Origin: Dactylosporangium sp. AC04546
GTDB lineage: Bacteria > Actinomycetota > Actinomycetes > Mycobacteriales > Micromonosporaceae
Length of the DNA stretch: 39,726 nt
NCBI RefSeq assembly: GCF_022095675.1
Contig: NZ_JAHYSG010000110.1
Coordinates: forward strand, 1 to 39,726
Reading direction: 5' to 3'
The notes under the pieces: model-generated
The model's database searches: none
Seen by the model: only the letters and a program-made list of their open reading frames with translations
What the model was told of the DNA's origin: nothing
In this document: piece by piece, positions 7,696 through 16,159 of the stretch
Position numbering within the stretch: the stretch's first letter is position 1
Layout of the letters: each line of letters starts with the position of its first letter
Made by a program: the position numbers and the translations under genes

Positions 7696-8466
7696 TCAGG
7701 AGGAGCCGACCGCGTGGTACCCGCCGTCGACGTGGACGATCTCGCCGGTCGTGGCCGGGAACCAGTCGGACATCAGCGCGCAGCACGCCTTGGCCGCGGC
7801 GACCTGGTCGTTGAGGTCCCAGCCGAGCGGCGCCGTCTTGGCCCACGAGTCCTCGAACACGGCGAAGCCGGGGATCGACTTGGCGGCCATCGTGCGCAGC
7901 GGGCCGGCGGCGACCAGGTTGACGCGGATGCCGCGCGGGCCGAGGTCGCGGGCGAGGTAGCGGGACGTCGACTCCAGGCCGGCCTTGGCCACGCCCATCC
8001 AGTCGTACACCGGCCACGCCTTGCTGGCGTCGAAGTCGAGACCGACGACGGCGCTGCCCGGGCCGAGCAGCGGCAGGCAGGCCACCGCGAGCGACTTGAA
8101 CGAGAACGTCGACACGTGGACGGCGGTCGACACGTCCTCCCACGGGGCGTCGAGGAAACCGCCGCCGAGGCACGATGCCGGCGCGAAGCCGATCGAGTGC
8201 AGCACACCGTCGAGGCCGTCGACGTGCTCGCGGACCTTGTCGGCCAGGCCGTCGAGGTGCTCCTTGTTGGTCACGTCGAGCTCGATGACCGGCGCCTCCT
8301 GCGGCAGGCGCCTGGCGATGCGCTCGACCAGCGACAGGCGGCCGAATCCGGTGAGCACAACCTTCGCGCCCTGCTCCTGGGCGAGCTTCGCGGCGGAGAA
8401 GGCGATCGACTGCTCGGTGATGATCCCGGTGATGAGCAGCCGCTTGCCCTCGAGAAGTCCAGCCAT
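7696..8466 (-). CDS. fabI: Enoyl-[acyl-carrier-protein] reductase, InhA/FabI type
   Basis: A 256-residue NADH-dependent enoyl-ACP reductase of type II fatty acid synthesis. The N-terminal nucleotide-binding pattern GIITEQSIAF is at about 14-23. The catalytic Tyr and Lys are Tyr154 and Lys161 in YDWMGVAK, matching Tyr158/Lys165 of M. tuberculosis InhA. HSIGF at 90-94 holds the Ser equivalent to InhA Ser94. The longer in-frame start at 8502 would overlap fabG; the ATG at 8464-8466 is preferred because a GAAGGG ribosome site lies 7-8 nt upstream and the protein then begins MAGLLEGKRLLITG as in the family. It follows fabG by 19 nt. Confidence 0.95.
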   Translation of the reverse strand: MAGLLEGKRLLITGIITEQSIAFSAAKLAQEQGAKVVLTGFGRLSLVERIARRLPQEAPVIELDVTNKEHLDGLADKVREHVDGLDGVLHSIGFAPASCLGGGFLDAPWEDVSTAVHVSTFSFKSLAVACLPLLGPGSAVVGLDFDASKAWPVYDWMGVAKAGLESTSRYLARDLGPRGIRVNLVAAGPLRTMAAKSIPGFAVFEDSWAKTAPLGWDLNDQVAAAKACCALMSDWFPATTGEIVHVDGGYHAVGSS

Positions 8467-8485
8467 GTTCAAACCCTTCGTGGCC

Positions 8486-9235
<750 letters not shown>

Positions 9236-9307
9236 TTACCGGATGGTAGAAGCCAACTCGCCTGGCGTGGCGGCGGGCAGTACGATATTGCCGACGCATG
9301 CCCATCT

Positions 9308-9373
9308 GCTGCCCGTCCGGTACGGCAGCTGCTCCCTGGAGGTGATCGCTGTGCGAAGTAGCGATCCCTCCAG
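9308..9373 (+). promoter_or_regulatory. Structured leader with sequestered Shine-Dalgarno
   Basis: Two consecutive hairpins. GCTGCC (9308-9313) pairs with GGCAGC (9324-9329). Then CTGGAGG (9336-9342) plus ATCGCT (9345-9350) pair with AGCGAT (9360-9365) plus CCTCCAG (9367-9373). The second stem contains GGAGGTGATC (9338-9347), a perfect complement of the 16S rRNA 3' tail, so the ribosome site would be hidden when the stem forms. A TACGAT box at 9281-9286 could be the promoter. A candidate switch or attenuator for the short ORFs that follow. Confidence 0.4.
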
Positions 9374-9395
9374 TCGTGTGCCGGTCCTGTCCTAG
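9351..9395 (+). CDS. Possible 14-residue leader peptide
   Basis: A GTG codon sits 8 nt after the GGAGG core of a perfect extended Shine-Dalgarno (9338-9347) and opens a 14-codon frame ending in TAG at 9393-9395 (VRSSDPSSRVPVLS). The start lies in the loop region of a hairpin whose stem contains the ribosome site. Support is the ribosome site alone; the peptide has no recognisable feature. It precedes the 27-codon membrane-peptide frame by 66 nt and could act as a regulatory upstream ORF. Confidence 0.3.
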   Translation: MRSSDPSSRVPVLS

Positions 9396-9461
9396 GCCCC
9401 GCCCACGGCTGTCCGTGTGCTTGTTCTCCATCCCTGAGACAACCACTGTTGGGAGCATGTC

Positions 9462-9545
9462 GTGAGCCGCTTCGTCGCGCCCGTTGGCTTTTTCCTGGCC
9501 GCCCTGTGGGTCGCCGCCCTGTTCTTCATGGTCGGCGCCCACTAA
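9462..9545 (+). CDS. 27-residue single-pass small membrane protein
   Basis: A GTG-started frame of 27 codons, beginning SRFVAPVGFF after the start and ending in FMVGAH. One hydrophobic helix (VGFFLAALWVAALFFMVG) fills almost the whole peptide, with a single Arg at the N-terminus. A GGGAG ribosome site lies 6 nt before the start. It ends 10 nt before the convergent stop of the VWA gene and is divergent from fabG. Actinobacteria encode conserved one-helix peptides of this size, and this may belong to one such family, but I cannot name it with certainty. It is shorter than most ORF callers report. Confidence 0.6.
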   Translation: MSRFVAPVGFFLAALWVAALFFMVGAH

Positions 9546-9555
9546 CCGACGCTCG

Positions 9556-10506
9556 CTATGGCAGGCGAGACCCCCACAACAGGCTCAGGCCGCCTGCGGC
9601 CAGGGCCAGCAGGAAACCGATGCCCAGGTACCACTGGGTGATCTCGCGCGGCTTCGTGCGGTAGCCGATCGAGCTGCCCATGTCGGTGTACACGCGCTTG
9701 AGCTCTTCCTTGCTGGCGGCCTCGTAGAAGTACCCCTTGGTGACCTCAGCCACCTTCTGCAGCGACGGCCGGTCGACCGGCACGCGCTGCGGGGTGTTGC
9801 CGATGCGCACCACGCCGTCGTCGGTGCCGAACGCGATCGTCGAGACCGGCACGTTGGCCGCCGCGGCGGCCGCGGACGCGTCCTCCAGCGAGCGCCCGGC
9901 GGTGCGGAACCCGTCGGAGAGCAGCACGATGCGCGCCGGCGGCGGGCCGGCGGCGCCGTCCGCGGGCACGGTCCGGATCGCGTCGAGGCTGGTGAACACG
10001 GCCTCGCCCGTCGCCGTCGACTCCTGCAGCGTCAGGCCGTCGATCGCCTGGAGTACCGCGGCGCGCTCCTTCGTCGGCGACACGAGCACACTCGCCGTCT
10101 TGGCGAACGAGACGATGCCGACGTTGAACGACGCCGGCAGCTGCCGCACGAAGTCGGTCGCCGCCGACTTGGCCGCCTCGATGCGCGTCGGCGCGACGTC
10201 GGTCGCCTGCATCGACAGGGAGACGTCGATCGCCAGCATGATGGTGGCCCGCTCCAGCGGCTCCTTGCTGTCGTACGACGGGCGGGCCAGGCCGAACCCG
10301 AGTATTACCAGGCTCAGCAGGAACGCAGCGGCGCTGATGTGCCGGCGCGGGCCGATGCCCTTGGGCACCAGGCTGGAGAGCAGGTCGACGTTGGTGAACC
10401 GCACGGCGAACGCGCGCCGGTGCAGCTGCCGCCAGACGTACACGCCGATGACGGCGGCGACAGGCAGCAGGGACAGCAGCCACCAGGGCGAGAGCAAACG
10501 GATCAT
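9556..10506 (-). CDS. VWA-domain membrane protein (BatA/Rv1481-like)
   Basis: A 316-residue membrane-anchored von Willebrand factor A domain protein. Two N-terminal transmembrane helices (about 6-24 and 57-75) are followed by the VWA domain. Its metal-ion-dependent adhesion site reads DVSLSM (DxSxS) near residue 93, with T of TATGEA and D of LLSDGF as further site residues. A C-terminal transmembrane helix (WYLGIGFLLALAAGGLSLLW) ends the protein. The start ATG overlaps the stop of the DUF58 gene (ATGA), so translation is coupled. Together with MoxR and DUF58 it forms the classic MoxR AAA-chaperone module, and it corresponds in position to M. tuberculosis Rv1481. Confidence 0.93.
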   Translation of the reverse strand: MIRLLSPWWLLSLLPVAAVIGVYVWRQLHRRAFAVRFTNVDLLSSLVPKGIGPRRHISAAAFLLSLVILGFGLARPSYDSKEPLERATIMLAIDVSLSMQATDVAPTRIEAAKSAATDFVRQLPASFNVGIVSFAKTASVLVSPTKERAAVLQAIDGLTLQESTATGEAVFTSLDAIRTVPADGAAGPPPARIVLLSDGFRTAGRSLEDASAAAAAANVPVSTIAFGTDDGVVRIGNTPQRVPVDRPSLQKVAEVTKGYFYEAASKEELKRVYTDMGSSIGYRTKPREITQWYLGIGFLLALAAGGLSLLWGSRLP

Positions 10507-11435
10507 CGGGTGGTACCCCTAGTTCGGGCGTGGCGCTGGGCTGCGACGAACCGGACGATGTCGAGCAGCCAGTCGGAGTCGGTGCGCAGGCGCAGATGGG
10601 AGGCGTTGGCGCCGCGCAGCGCGGCGGCGATGGCGGCCCGCTGGGCGGCGGCCGCGTGGGCGTACCGGTGACGCAGCTTGGGGTCGGCGGTCTGCACCTC
10701 GTGCATGCGGCCCGTCTCCGGGTCGACGAGGGCGATCACCCCGACGTCGGGCAGTTCCAGCTCGCGCGGGTCGACGACCTCGACGGCGAGCAGGTCGTGG
10801 CGGACGCCGAGCTTGCGCAGCGGGCGGGCCCACTGGGCGACCGGCGTCATGAAGTCGGAGATGACCACGGCCAGCCCGCGCCGGCGCGGCGGGCGGTTCA
10901 GCATGTCGATGAGCGCGCCGAGGTCGGCCCGCCCGCCCCGCGGCGGGGTCTGGGCGATCGCCCGCAGCAGGCCCTGCGCATCCTTGCGGCCGGGGCGCGC
11001 GGGCATCCGGGTCAGGGCGCTGCCCGTGCCGACGACCGCGCCGATGCGGTTGCCGCCGCGCACGACCAGGTGCGAGACCGCCGCCGCCGCGGCGATGGCG
11101 AGGTCGCGTTTGAGGTACCGCGCCGTGCCGAAGTCCAGGCTCGCGCTCAGGTCGACGGCGAGCCACGCCTCCAGCTCGCGGTCGGCGACGGTCTGCCGGA
11201 CGTGCGGCAGCGTCGTGCGGGCCGTGACGGGCCAGTCCATGCGCCGCACGTCGTCGCCGGGGCGGTACTCCCGCGACTCACCCGCCTCGGTGCCCGGGCC
11301 GGGCAGCAGGCCGAGGTAGTCGCCTTGGAGCAGCCCGTCGAGCTTGCGGGTGATGAGCAGCTGCATGCGGTTGAGGACGACCTCGGCGCGAGCGTCCTCG
11401 TGTGCGGCGGCCTGTGTGGTCAACGGCCGGGCCAC
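10503..11435 (-). CDS. DUF58 domain-containing protein (Rv1480-like)
   Basis: A 310-residue soluble DUF58 protein. The family signature appears as GESREYRPGDDVRRMDWPVTART at about 52-74, followed by the degenerate VWA-like core with AVDLSAS near residue 93 and VVISDFM near residue 195. DUF58 proteins act with MoxR ATPases in assembly or maturation of cell-envelope and metal-containing complexes. GTG start; the first 16 nt overlap the end of moxR and the last 4 nt overlap the VWA gene, so the three genes are a tight operon. Confidence 0.93.
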   Translation of the reverse strand: MARPLTTQAAAHEDARAEVVLNRMQLLITRKLDGLLQGDYLGLLPGPGTEAGESREYRPGDDVRRMDWPVTARTTLPHVRQTVADRELEAWLAVDLSASLDFGTARYLKRDLAIAAAAAVSHLVVRGGNRIGAVVGTGSALTRMPARPGRKDAQGLLRAIAQTPPRGGRADLGALIDMLNRPPRRRGLAVVISDFMTPVAQWARPLRKLGVRHDLLAVEVVDPRELELPDVGVIALVDPETGRMHEVQTADPKLRHRYAHAAAAQRAAIAAALRGANASHLRLRTDSDWLLDIVRFVAAQRHARTRGTTR

Positions 11436-12493
11436 GTCGTGATCGTCGTCGTCTGCGGAGGCCCGGACGGGGGCCCGGACACCGCCTGGGCCTGCTGGCG
11501 GGGCGCGACGGTCGGCGGCGGCACGGCGGCCAGCACGCGGCGCACGATGTCGTCGGCCGGGATGTCGTCGGCGAGCGCGTCGTACGACAGCACCAGCCGG
11601 TGGCGCAGGATGTCGGGCGCGATGTCCTGCACGTCCTGCGGCAGCGCGTAGTCCCGGCCGCGGAGCAGGGCGAGGGCGCGCGACGCCCGCACGATGCCGA
11701 GCGAGGCGCGGGGGCTCGCGCCGTACTGAATGAACTGCGAGATGTCGGCCAGGCCGTGCTCGGCCGGCGCCCGGGTCGCGACGACCAGCCGCACCGCGTA
11801 GTCCACCAATGCGTTGTGCACGAACACGTCGTCGGCCTTGGCCTGCAGGCCCATGAGCTCCTCGGTGGTGAGCACCGCGACCGGCTCGGGCGTCTTCACC
11901 GACACCCGGTAGACGATCTCGCGCTCCTCGGCGTCGCTCGGGTAGCCGACCTGGATCTTCATCAGGAAGCGGTCGCGCTGGGCCTCGGGCAGCGGGTAGA
12001 CACCCTCCTGCTCGATCGGGTTCTGCGTCGCCATGACCAGGAACGGGCGCGGCACGTCGTAGCTCTCGCCGCCGATCGAGACCTGCTGCTCGGCCATGAC
12101 CTCCAGCAGCGCCGACTGGACCTTGGCCGGCGCGCGGTTGATCTCGTCGGCGAGCAGGAAGTTGACGAACACCGGGCCGAGCTCGACGTCGAACTTCTCG
12201 CTCGACTGCCGGTAGATCCGCGTGCCGACGATGTCGGCGGGCACCAGGTCGGGCGTGAACTGGATGCGGGAGAACGTGCCGCCGACGACCCTGGCGAGGG
12301 TCTCGACCGCGAGGGTCTTGGCGACGCCGGGCACGCCCTCAAGGAGAACATGGCCGCGGCTGAGCAACGACACGAACATCCGCTCGATCATGCGGTCCTG
12401 ACCGACGATGACCCTCTTCACCTCGAAGAGGGCCCGCTCCAGCACGGTCGCGTCCTGTGCGGGTGTCGAGACAGGGTTGCTCGGCTGGGTCAC
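11420..12493 (-). CDS. MoxR family AAA+ ATPase
   Basis: A 357-residue AAA+ chaperone ATPase. Walker A is GVPGVAKT (53-60) and Walker B is LLADEINRAPAK, with the sensor-1 region ATQNPIEQEGVYPLPEAQRDRF. The C-terminal lid helices complete the family length. GTG at 12491-12493 is chosen over the longer frame because GGAGG lies 6 nt upstream and the family usually starts only about 20-30 residues before the VIVGQD motif. It heads the moxR-DUF58-VWA operon. The orthologue by position is M. tuberculosis moxR1 (Rv1479). Confidence 0.94.
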   Translation of the reverse strand: MTQPSNPVSTPAQDATVLERALFEVKRVIVGQDRMIERMFVSLLSRGHVLLEGVPGVAKTLAVETLARVVGGTFSRIQFTPDLVPADIVGTRIYRQSSEKFDVELGPVFVNFLLADEINRAPAKVQSALLEVMAEQQVSIGGESYDVPRPFLVMATQNPIEQEGVYPLPEAQRDRFLMKIQVGYPSDAEEREIVYRVSVKTPEPVAVLTTEELMGLQAKADDVFVHNALVDYAVRLVVATRAPAEHGLADISQFIQYGASPRASLGIVRASRALALLRGRDYALPQDVQDIAPDILRHRLVLSYDALADDIPADDIVRRVLAAVPPPTVAPRQQAQAVSGPPSGPPQTTTITTWPGR

Positions 12494-12649
12494 CGGTCCT
12501 CCACGCGTAGGTTGTGGTTCCGAGCCTAGCGTCGCATGTCCGCACACCCGGAGCGATCTGGTGCCGCTGGGAGCCTACTGGGAGTTTCTTTTGGTGGGAT
12601 TTATCGGGTATGTGGCTATCGACCGTGGCGATTTTTGGCAACGGACACC

Positions 12650-12730
12650 ACGGGTGACTGGACATCACCCGTACCGGAGTGGGTACGATTCACCCCGTCG
12701 CCGGGCGGCTTCCCCCGTGGCCGCCCGGCG
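12650..12730. promoter_or_regulatory. Strong hairpins in the moxR/12767 divergent region
   Basis: Three dyads in 80 bp: ACGGGTGA/TCACCCGT (12650-12657 with 12665-12672), GTACC/GGTAC (12671-12675 with 12682-12686) and a perfect 11-bp stem CGCCGGGCGGC (12699-12709) with 12720-12730 around a 10-nt loop. The last ends 36 nt before the start at 12767. They could terminate upstream transcription, bind a regulator, or fold in the leader of either divergent gene. The rest of 12494-12766 holds no credible gene. Confidence 0.45.
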
Positions 12731-12766
12731 CTCATCCTCTTCCACGCCGCTGGCAGACTGGCCTGT

Positions 12767-12976
12767 GTGGATCCACTGATCTGCTCGGCCAAGGGTTGCC
12801 GTGCGCCTGCCGTCTGGCAGCTGCGCTGGAACAACCCGAAGCTGCACACGCCCGAACGACGCAAGACCTGGCTGGCCTGCGCGGATCACCTTTCCTCGTT
12901 GTCGGCGTTCCTGGACGCCCGGGGATTCCTGCGGGAGACCGTGCCGATCGATGATCGGGATAGGCTCGACGAGTGA
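12767..12976 (+). CDS. Small Cys/His protein, possible zinc-binding
   Basis: A 69-residue protein starting at GTG (VDPLICSAKGC). Cys6 and Cys11, then Cys38 and His41 (CADH), form a CX4C...CX2H pattern that suggests a zinc-binding fold; this is inference. The middle segment WNNPKLHTPERRKTW is basic and Trp-rich. The frame is open further upstream, but that part would cross strong hairpins and looks non-coding. A CAGACT box lies exactly 7 nt before the GTG, compatible with a leaderless transcript. Its stop overlaps the start of the first PH-domain gene (GTGA), so the three genes 12767-15095 are co-translated. Confidence 0.7.
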   Translation: MDPLICSAKGCRAPAVWQLRWNNPKLHTPERRKTWLACADHLSSLSAFLDARGFLRETVPIDDRDRLDE

Positions 12977-13470
12977 CGGTGGCTCCCGATCCGCTCCGCC
13001 CGTGGCCGGACACCGTGGCCTGGCGGCCGATTTCTCCGCGGTACTTCCTCGTGCGCGTCGGCGTCCTCGCCGTGTGGGTCTTTGTGCTCACGGTCGCGTC
13101 GCTGGTCGCCGGCCTGCTCGTCTCCGGCTGGTTCGTGCTGCTGGCGCTCGCGATCGTCGTTCTCGGCGTCGTGCGCGCGCTGTTCCTGCGCCGCTCGCTG
13201 CGGGCCTGGGGCTACGCCGAACGCGCCGAGGACCTGCTGGTGCGGCACGGGCTGCTGGTCCGGCGGCTGTCGATCGTGCCGTACGCGCGGATGCAGTTCG
13301 TCGACGTGACCGCCGGCCCGCTGGAGCGCGCGGCCGGCCTGGCGACCGTGACGCTGCACACTGCGGCGGCCGCGAGCGACGCCACCGTCCCCGGCCTCGA
13401 CGCCGCTGAGGCGACCCGGCTGCGCGACCGGCTCGCCGCGCTCGGCGAGATCCGCGAAGAGGGACTGTGA
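12973..13470 (+). CDS. PH domain membrane protein (YdbS-like, bPH2/DUF304)
   Basis: A 165-residue protein with two adjacent transmembrane helices (about 25-48 and 53-70), followed by one bacterial PH (bPH2, formerly DUF304) domain. The domain shows the family pattern in which a basic strand RHGLLVRRLSIVPYARMQFVDV (about 95-116) leads to GPLERAAGLATVTLHT. Such proteins come in pairs with a larger multi-PH partner, here the next gene, with a 4-nt GTGA overlap. Function of YdbS/YdbT pairs is not well defined; a membrane stress or envelope role is proposed for some members. Confidence 0.9.
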   Translation: MTVAPDPLRPWPDTVAWRPISPRYFLVRVGVLAVWVFVLTVASLVAGLLVSGWFVLLALAIVVLGVVRALFLRRSLRAWGYAERAEDLLVRHGLLVRRLSIVPYARMQFVDVTAGPLERAAGLATVTLHTAAAASDATVPGLDAAEATRLRDRLAALGEIREEGL

Positions 13471-15095
13471 CCCGCCGCCGGCTGCACCCGCTCACCCCCT
13501 TCGTCCGCGGCGCGAAGCTCGTCGCGGCCGCGGCTGTCGTGATCTCCTGGCAGGGCCTGCGCGACCTGGGCCCGCTCGGCTGGCTGGCCTCCATGGCGGC
13601 CATCCTCATCCTGGCCGTCCTCGTCTCGGCCGTCGTCTGGCTGGTCACCGGCTATGAGGTCGTCGGCCGCGAGCTCCGCGTCCACGAGGGCCTCGTCTCG
13701 CGGCGCATCCGCACCATCCCACTCGAGCGCGTCCAGGCCATCGACATCGTCCGCCCGGCCCTGGCGCGCGTCTTCGGCCTGGCCGAGCTGCGTCTCGAGG
13801 TCATCGGCGCGGGCAAGACGGAGGCGCCGCTCGCGTACCTCACGGTCGCCGGCGCCAGCGAGCTGCGCCACCACCTGCTCGGCCTCGCCACCGGCGTCGC
13901 CCCCGACCCCGTGTCGCGGGAGCGCCCCGTCTTTTCGGCCCTCAACCGCCGGCTCCTCCTGGCGCAGCTGCTCACCCCGCACACCTTCGCCGTCCCCATC
14001 GGCGCCGCCTTCGTCATCTGGCAGGCGACCCTGGACCCGGCCTGGACGATCATCGGCGCCGCCAGCACCGTCACGGCGTTCCTCGGCGTCTTCCAGGTCC
14101 CGGTCCGCCGTGTCCTGGACGAGTGGGACTTCCACCTGGGCGTCGACCTCGCCGTTTTCCGTCTCCGCCAGGGCCTGCTCAACAAGCGGAGCCAGACCGT
14201 CCCGCCGCGCCGCGTCCAGGGCGTGAAGATCACCTGGCCCCTCCTGTGGCGGACCCCTGGCTGGTCCCGCGCCCGGATCGACGTCGCCGGCTACGGCGGC
14301 CACGGCGAGGAACAGCTGCGGGCCGGCACGCTCGTGCCCGTCGCCGCTGCGTCCGACACCGCTTCGGTGGCGGCGATGGTACTGGGGGTGGCCGTCACAC
14401 TCCGCCCGGACCACGTCGGCATCGACGCCACCGCGGTCCCCGTGACCGGCCCGCCGCGTCGAGCCCGCTGGCTCGCGCCGCTGGCCTGGTCCCGCATCGG
14501 CGTGGGCGTCACCGACGAGGTGGTGGCGGTCCGCGAGGGCGTGCTGACCCGCGAGCTGGTGGCGGTCCCCCTGGCTCGCGTACAGAGCGTCCGGGTCACC
14601 CAGGGCCCGCTCCAGCGCCTGCTGACGCTGGCCACGGTCCACGTGGACACCGCGGGCGGCCTGCACGCCGTGGCCCGCCACCGGGACGCCCTGGACGCGT
14701 ACGCCCTGGCCGACACCCTCGCCACTCGCTCCCGAACGGCCCGCCAGGCATTCCTGTCCCGAGCCCGCTCGGCCGTGTTCCCCTCTGGGCTGTCCGCTCC
14801 CCCGACCCCGGCGGCGCGCTTCTGGGTGGTGCCCGGCGACCCGTCAGTCGGTGGCGGTGCCGGTCGTCCCGGGTATCCCCTCGATTCCGTCGATTCCGTC
14901 GATCTCTGTAACCCCGGCAACCCCGGCAATCCTGGCAATCCTGGCAATCCTCGGCAGGACGACACCGATCGGCTCGCGGACGACGCGGTCGGCGATGACG
15001 TCGTACGGGGTCGGCGCGTCGTTCACGATCACGACCCGGGCGCCCCGCTTCCGGGCGACCTCGACCAGCCCGGCAGCCGGGTGGACGGTCAGTGA
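13467..15095 (+). CDS. Multi-PH-domain membrane protein (YdbT-like) with unusual C-terminal tail
   Basis: A 542-residue YdbT-like protein with transmembrane segments near the N-terminus (about 20-60) and in the middle (about 170-210). Repeated bPH2 domains show the recurrent IPLERVQAIDI, VPPRRVQGVKI and VPLARVQSVRV strands. The recognisable domains end near residue 430. The remaining ~110 residues are low in complexity and include GNPGNPGNP repeats encoded by 9-bp tandem repeats. The last 252 bp lie antisense to the sirtuin gene. No earlier stop exists in this frame, so the tail is either real or reflects loss of an ancestral stop or a frameshift. Start GTG 13467 overlaps the upstream gene. 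Confidence 0.82.
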   Translation: MTRRRLHPLTPFVRGAKLVAAAAVVISWQGLRDLGPLGWLASMAAILILAVLVSAVVWLVTGYEVVGRELRVHEGLVSRRIRTIPLERVQAIDIVRPALARVFGLAELRLEVIGAGKTEAPLAYLTVAGASELRHHLLGLATGVAPDPVSRERPVFSALNRRLLLAQLLTPHTFAVPIGAAFVIWQATLDPAWTIIGAASTVTAFLGVFQVPVRRVLDEWDFHLGVDLAVFRLRQGLLNKRSQTVPPRRVQGVKITWPLLWRTPGWSRARIDVAGYGGHGEEQLRAGTLVPVAAASDTASVAAMVLGVAVTLRPDHVGIDATAVPVTGPPRRARWLAPLAWSRIGVGVTDEVVAVREGVLTRELVAVPLARVQSVRVTQGPLQRLLTLATVHVDTAGGLHAVARHRDALDAYALADTLATRSRTARQAFLSRARSAVFPSGLSAPPTPAARFWVVPGDPSVGGGAGRPGYPLDSVDSVDLCNPGNPGNPGNPGNPRQDDTDRLADDAVGDDVVRGRRVVHDHDPGAPLPGDLDQPGSRVDGQ

Positions 15096-15680
15096 CGTCC
15101 CGACCGTGACGAACGTCCGGCAGTACATCGCCGCCTCGGCCGCCGCCTCGAGCGTCGCCATGTTCATCTGCTGACCGAACGAGATCGTCGCCGACTTCAG
15201 GATCCCACCGCACGCCTCGCAGGCCGGATCGGCCTCCCCGCCCTCCACGCGGTCGAGGGCCTCGCGCATCGGCCGCCGGTCGCCGCACTGGAGGCACTCG
15301 GTCTCCGAGAGCGTGCCGTGCAGCTCGATCACCTTGGCGGGATCGTTGCCGGCTCGCTGGTGGAGCCCGTCGATGTTCTGCGTGATGATCGCGGTGAGCT
15401 TGCCGCGCCGCTCCAGCTCGACCAGCGCCGCGTGCCCGGCATTGGGTTCGGCCGTCCATGCGGGGTGCCGCAGCCGCTCCTGCCACGAACGGCGCCGAAC
15501 GTCCGGGTCGGCGACGTAGTGGTCGATCGACGACAGCTTCATCGCCTCCGGGTCGCGCGTCCACACCCCGTTGGGCCCGCGGAAGTCCGGGATGCCGGAG
15601 TCGGTAGAGATGCCCGCCCCGGTCAGCACGACCACCGCTCCCTCGTCGGCCCACTGCGCGATCTGCTCCATGGCCGCCAT
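14844..15680 (-). CDS. Sir2-family NAD-dependent protein deacylase (sirtuin)
   Basis: A 278-residue sirtuin that removes acyl groups from lysine with NAD+. Motifs are GAGIS (21-25), DFRG, TQNIDGLH (100-107), catalytic His121 in LHGTL, the four zinc cysteines Cys129/132/154/157, GTSL (194-197) and NDAPTP (220-225). The core ends near residue 247 (EPIGVVLPRIAR). After it a 30-residue tail of RIA and DGI-type three-residue repeats is encoded by the 9-bp tandem array. The 3' 252 bp overlap the convergent PH-domain gene. The start ATG at 15678-15680 has no strong ribosome site; an ATG three codons in is an alternative. Confidence 0.93.
   Translation of the reverse strand: MAAMEQIAQWADEGAVVVLTGAGISTDSGIPDFRGPNGVWTRDPEAMKLSSIDHYVADPDVRRRSWQERLRHPAWTAEPNAGHAALVELERRGKLTAIITQNIDGLHQRAGNDPAKVIELHGTLSETECLQCGDRRPMREALDRVEGGEADPACEACGGILKSATISFGQQMNMATLEAAAEAAMYCRTFVTVGTSLTVHPAAGLVEVARKRGARVVIVNDAPTPYDVIADRVVREPIGVVLPRIARIARIAGVAGVTEIDGIDGIEGIPGTTGTATD
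14881..14951. repeat. 9-bp tandem repeat array in two overlapping genes
   Basis: About eight 9-bp units: two TCGATTCCG followed by divergent units, then GGCAACCCC and three perfect GGCAATCCT copies (14925-14951). Because 9 is a multiple of 3, the array keeps both convergent frames open, giving GNP repeats in the PH protein and IAR/DGI repeats in the sirtuin tail. Confidence 0.85.
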
Positions 15681-15726
15681 TATCGACGTGCGTCAGGTTT
15701 CCCGGCGACGTGTTATGCACGGTCGT

Positions 15727-15732
15727 TAGGCT
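15727..15732 (+). promoter_or_regulatory. -10 box of a predicted leaderless promoter
   Basis: TAGGCT (TANNNT) ends exactly 7 nt before the ATG at 15740. The GGGGAG that follows is too close to the ATG (1 nt) to serve as a ribosome site, which favours a leaderless transcript for the thioesterase-MBL pair. Confidence 0.55.
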
Positions 15733-15739
15733 GGGGAGT

Positions 15740-16159
15740 ATGCAGCCGAACGAGCGCCCCTCGGTCGATGCGGCCCCCTGGGTGGGCGCCGTCACCCGCG
15801 TCGAGCTCACGGTCACCGACGCCGACACCGCCCAGGCGGTGGGGTCGGGCGACGTGCCGGTCCTGGGCACCCCACGCGTGCTGGCCCTGGCCGAGGCGGC
15901 CACCGTCGGCGCCACGGCGAGCCGCCTGCCCCCGGGCTTCACCACCGTCGGCACCCGCGTCGAGCTGGAACACAAGGCCGCGACCCCGATCGGCGGCAAG
16001 GTCACCGCCGAAGCCCGGCTGGCGAAGGCGGACGGCCGCAAGCTGGTCTTCGAGATCGTGGTCCGCGACGGCCGCCAAGTGGTCGCCGAGGGCCGCGTCG
16101 AGCGCATCATCGTCGATCGCCAGCGGTTCCTGACAAAGGCCCTGGAGGACCGCTCATGA
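15740..16159 (+). CDS. Hotdog-fold thioesterase (FlK-like family)
   Basis: A 139-residue protein with a single hotdog-fold domain related to the fluoroacetyl-CoA thioesterase-like family. Visible features are the VELTVTDADTAQAVGSGDVPVLGTP strand-turn region (about 20-45), the ALAEAATVGAT helix (about 49-60) and TVGTRVELEHKAATPIGGKVTAEA (about 70-93), where hotdog enzymes place substrate contacts. It likely hydrolyses an acyl-CoA. ATG 15740 is preferred over an upstream start at 15710 because of the TANNNT box 7 nt before it. Its stop overlaps the start of the MBL-fold gene (ATGA), suggesting a two-gene unit. Confidence 0.85.
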   Translation: MQPNERPSVDAAPWVGAVTRVELTVTDADTAQAVGSGDVPVLGTPRVLALAEAATVGATASRLPPGFTTVGTRVELEHKAATPIGGKVTAEARLAKADGRKLVFEIVVRDGRQVVAEGRVERIIVDRQRFLTKALEDRS

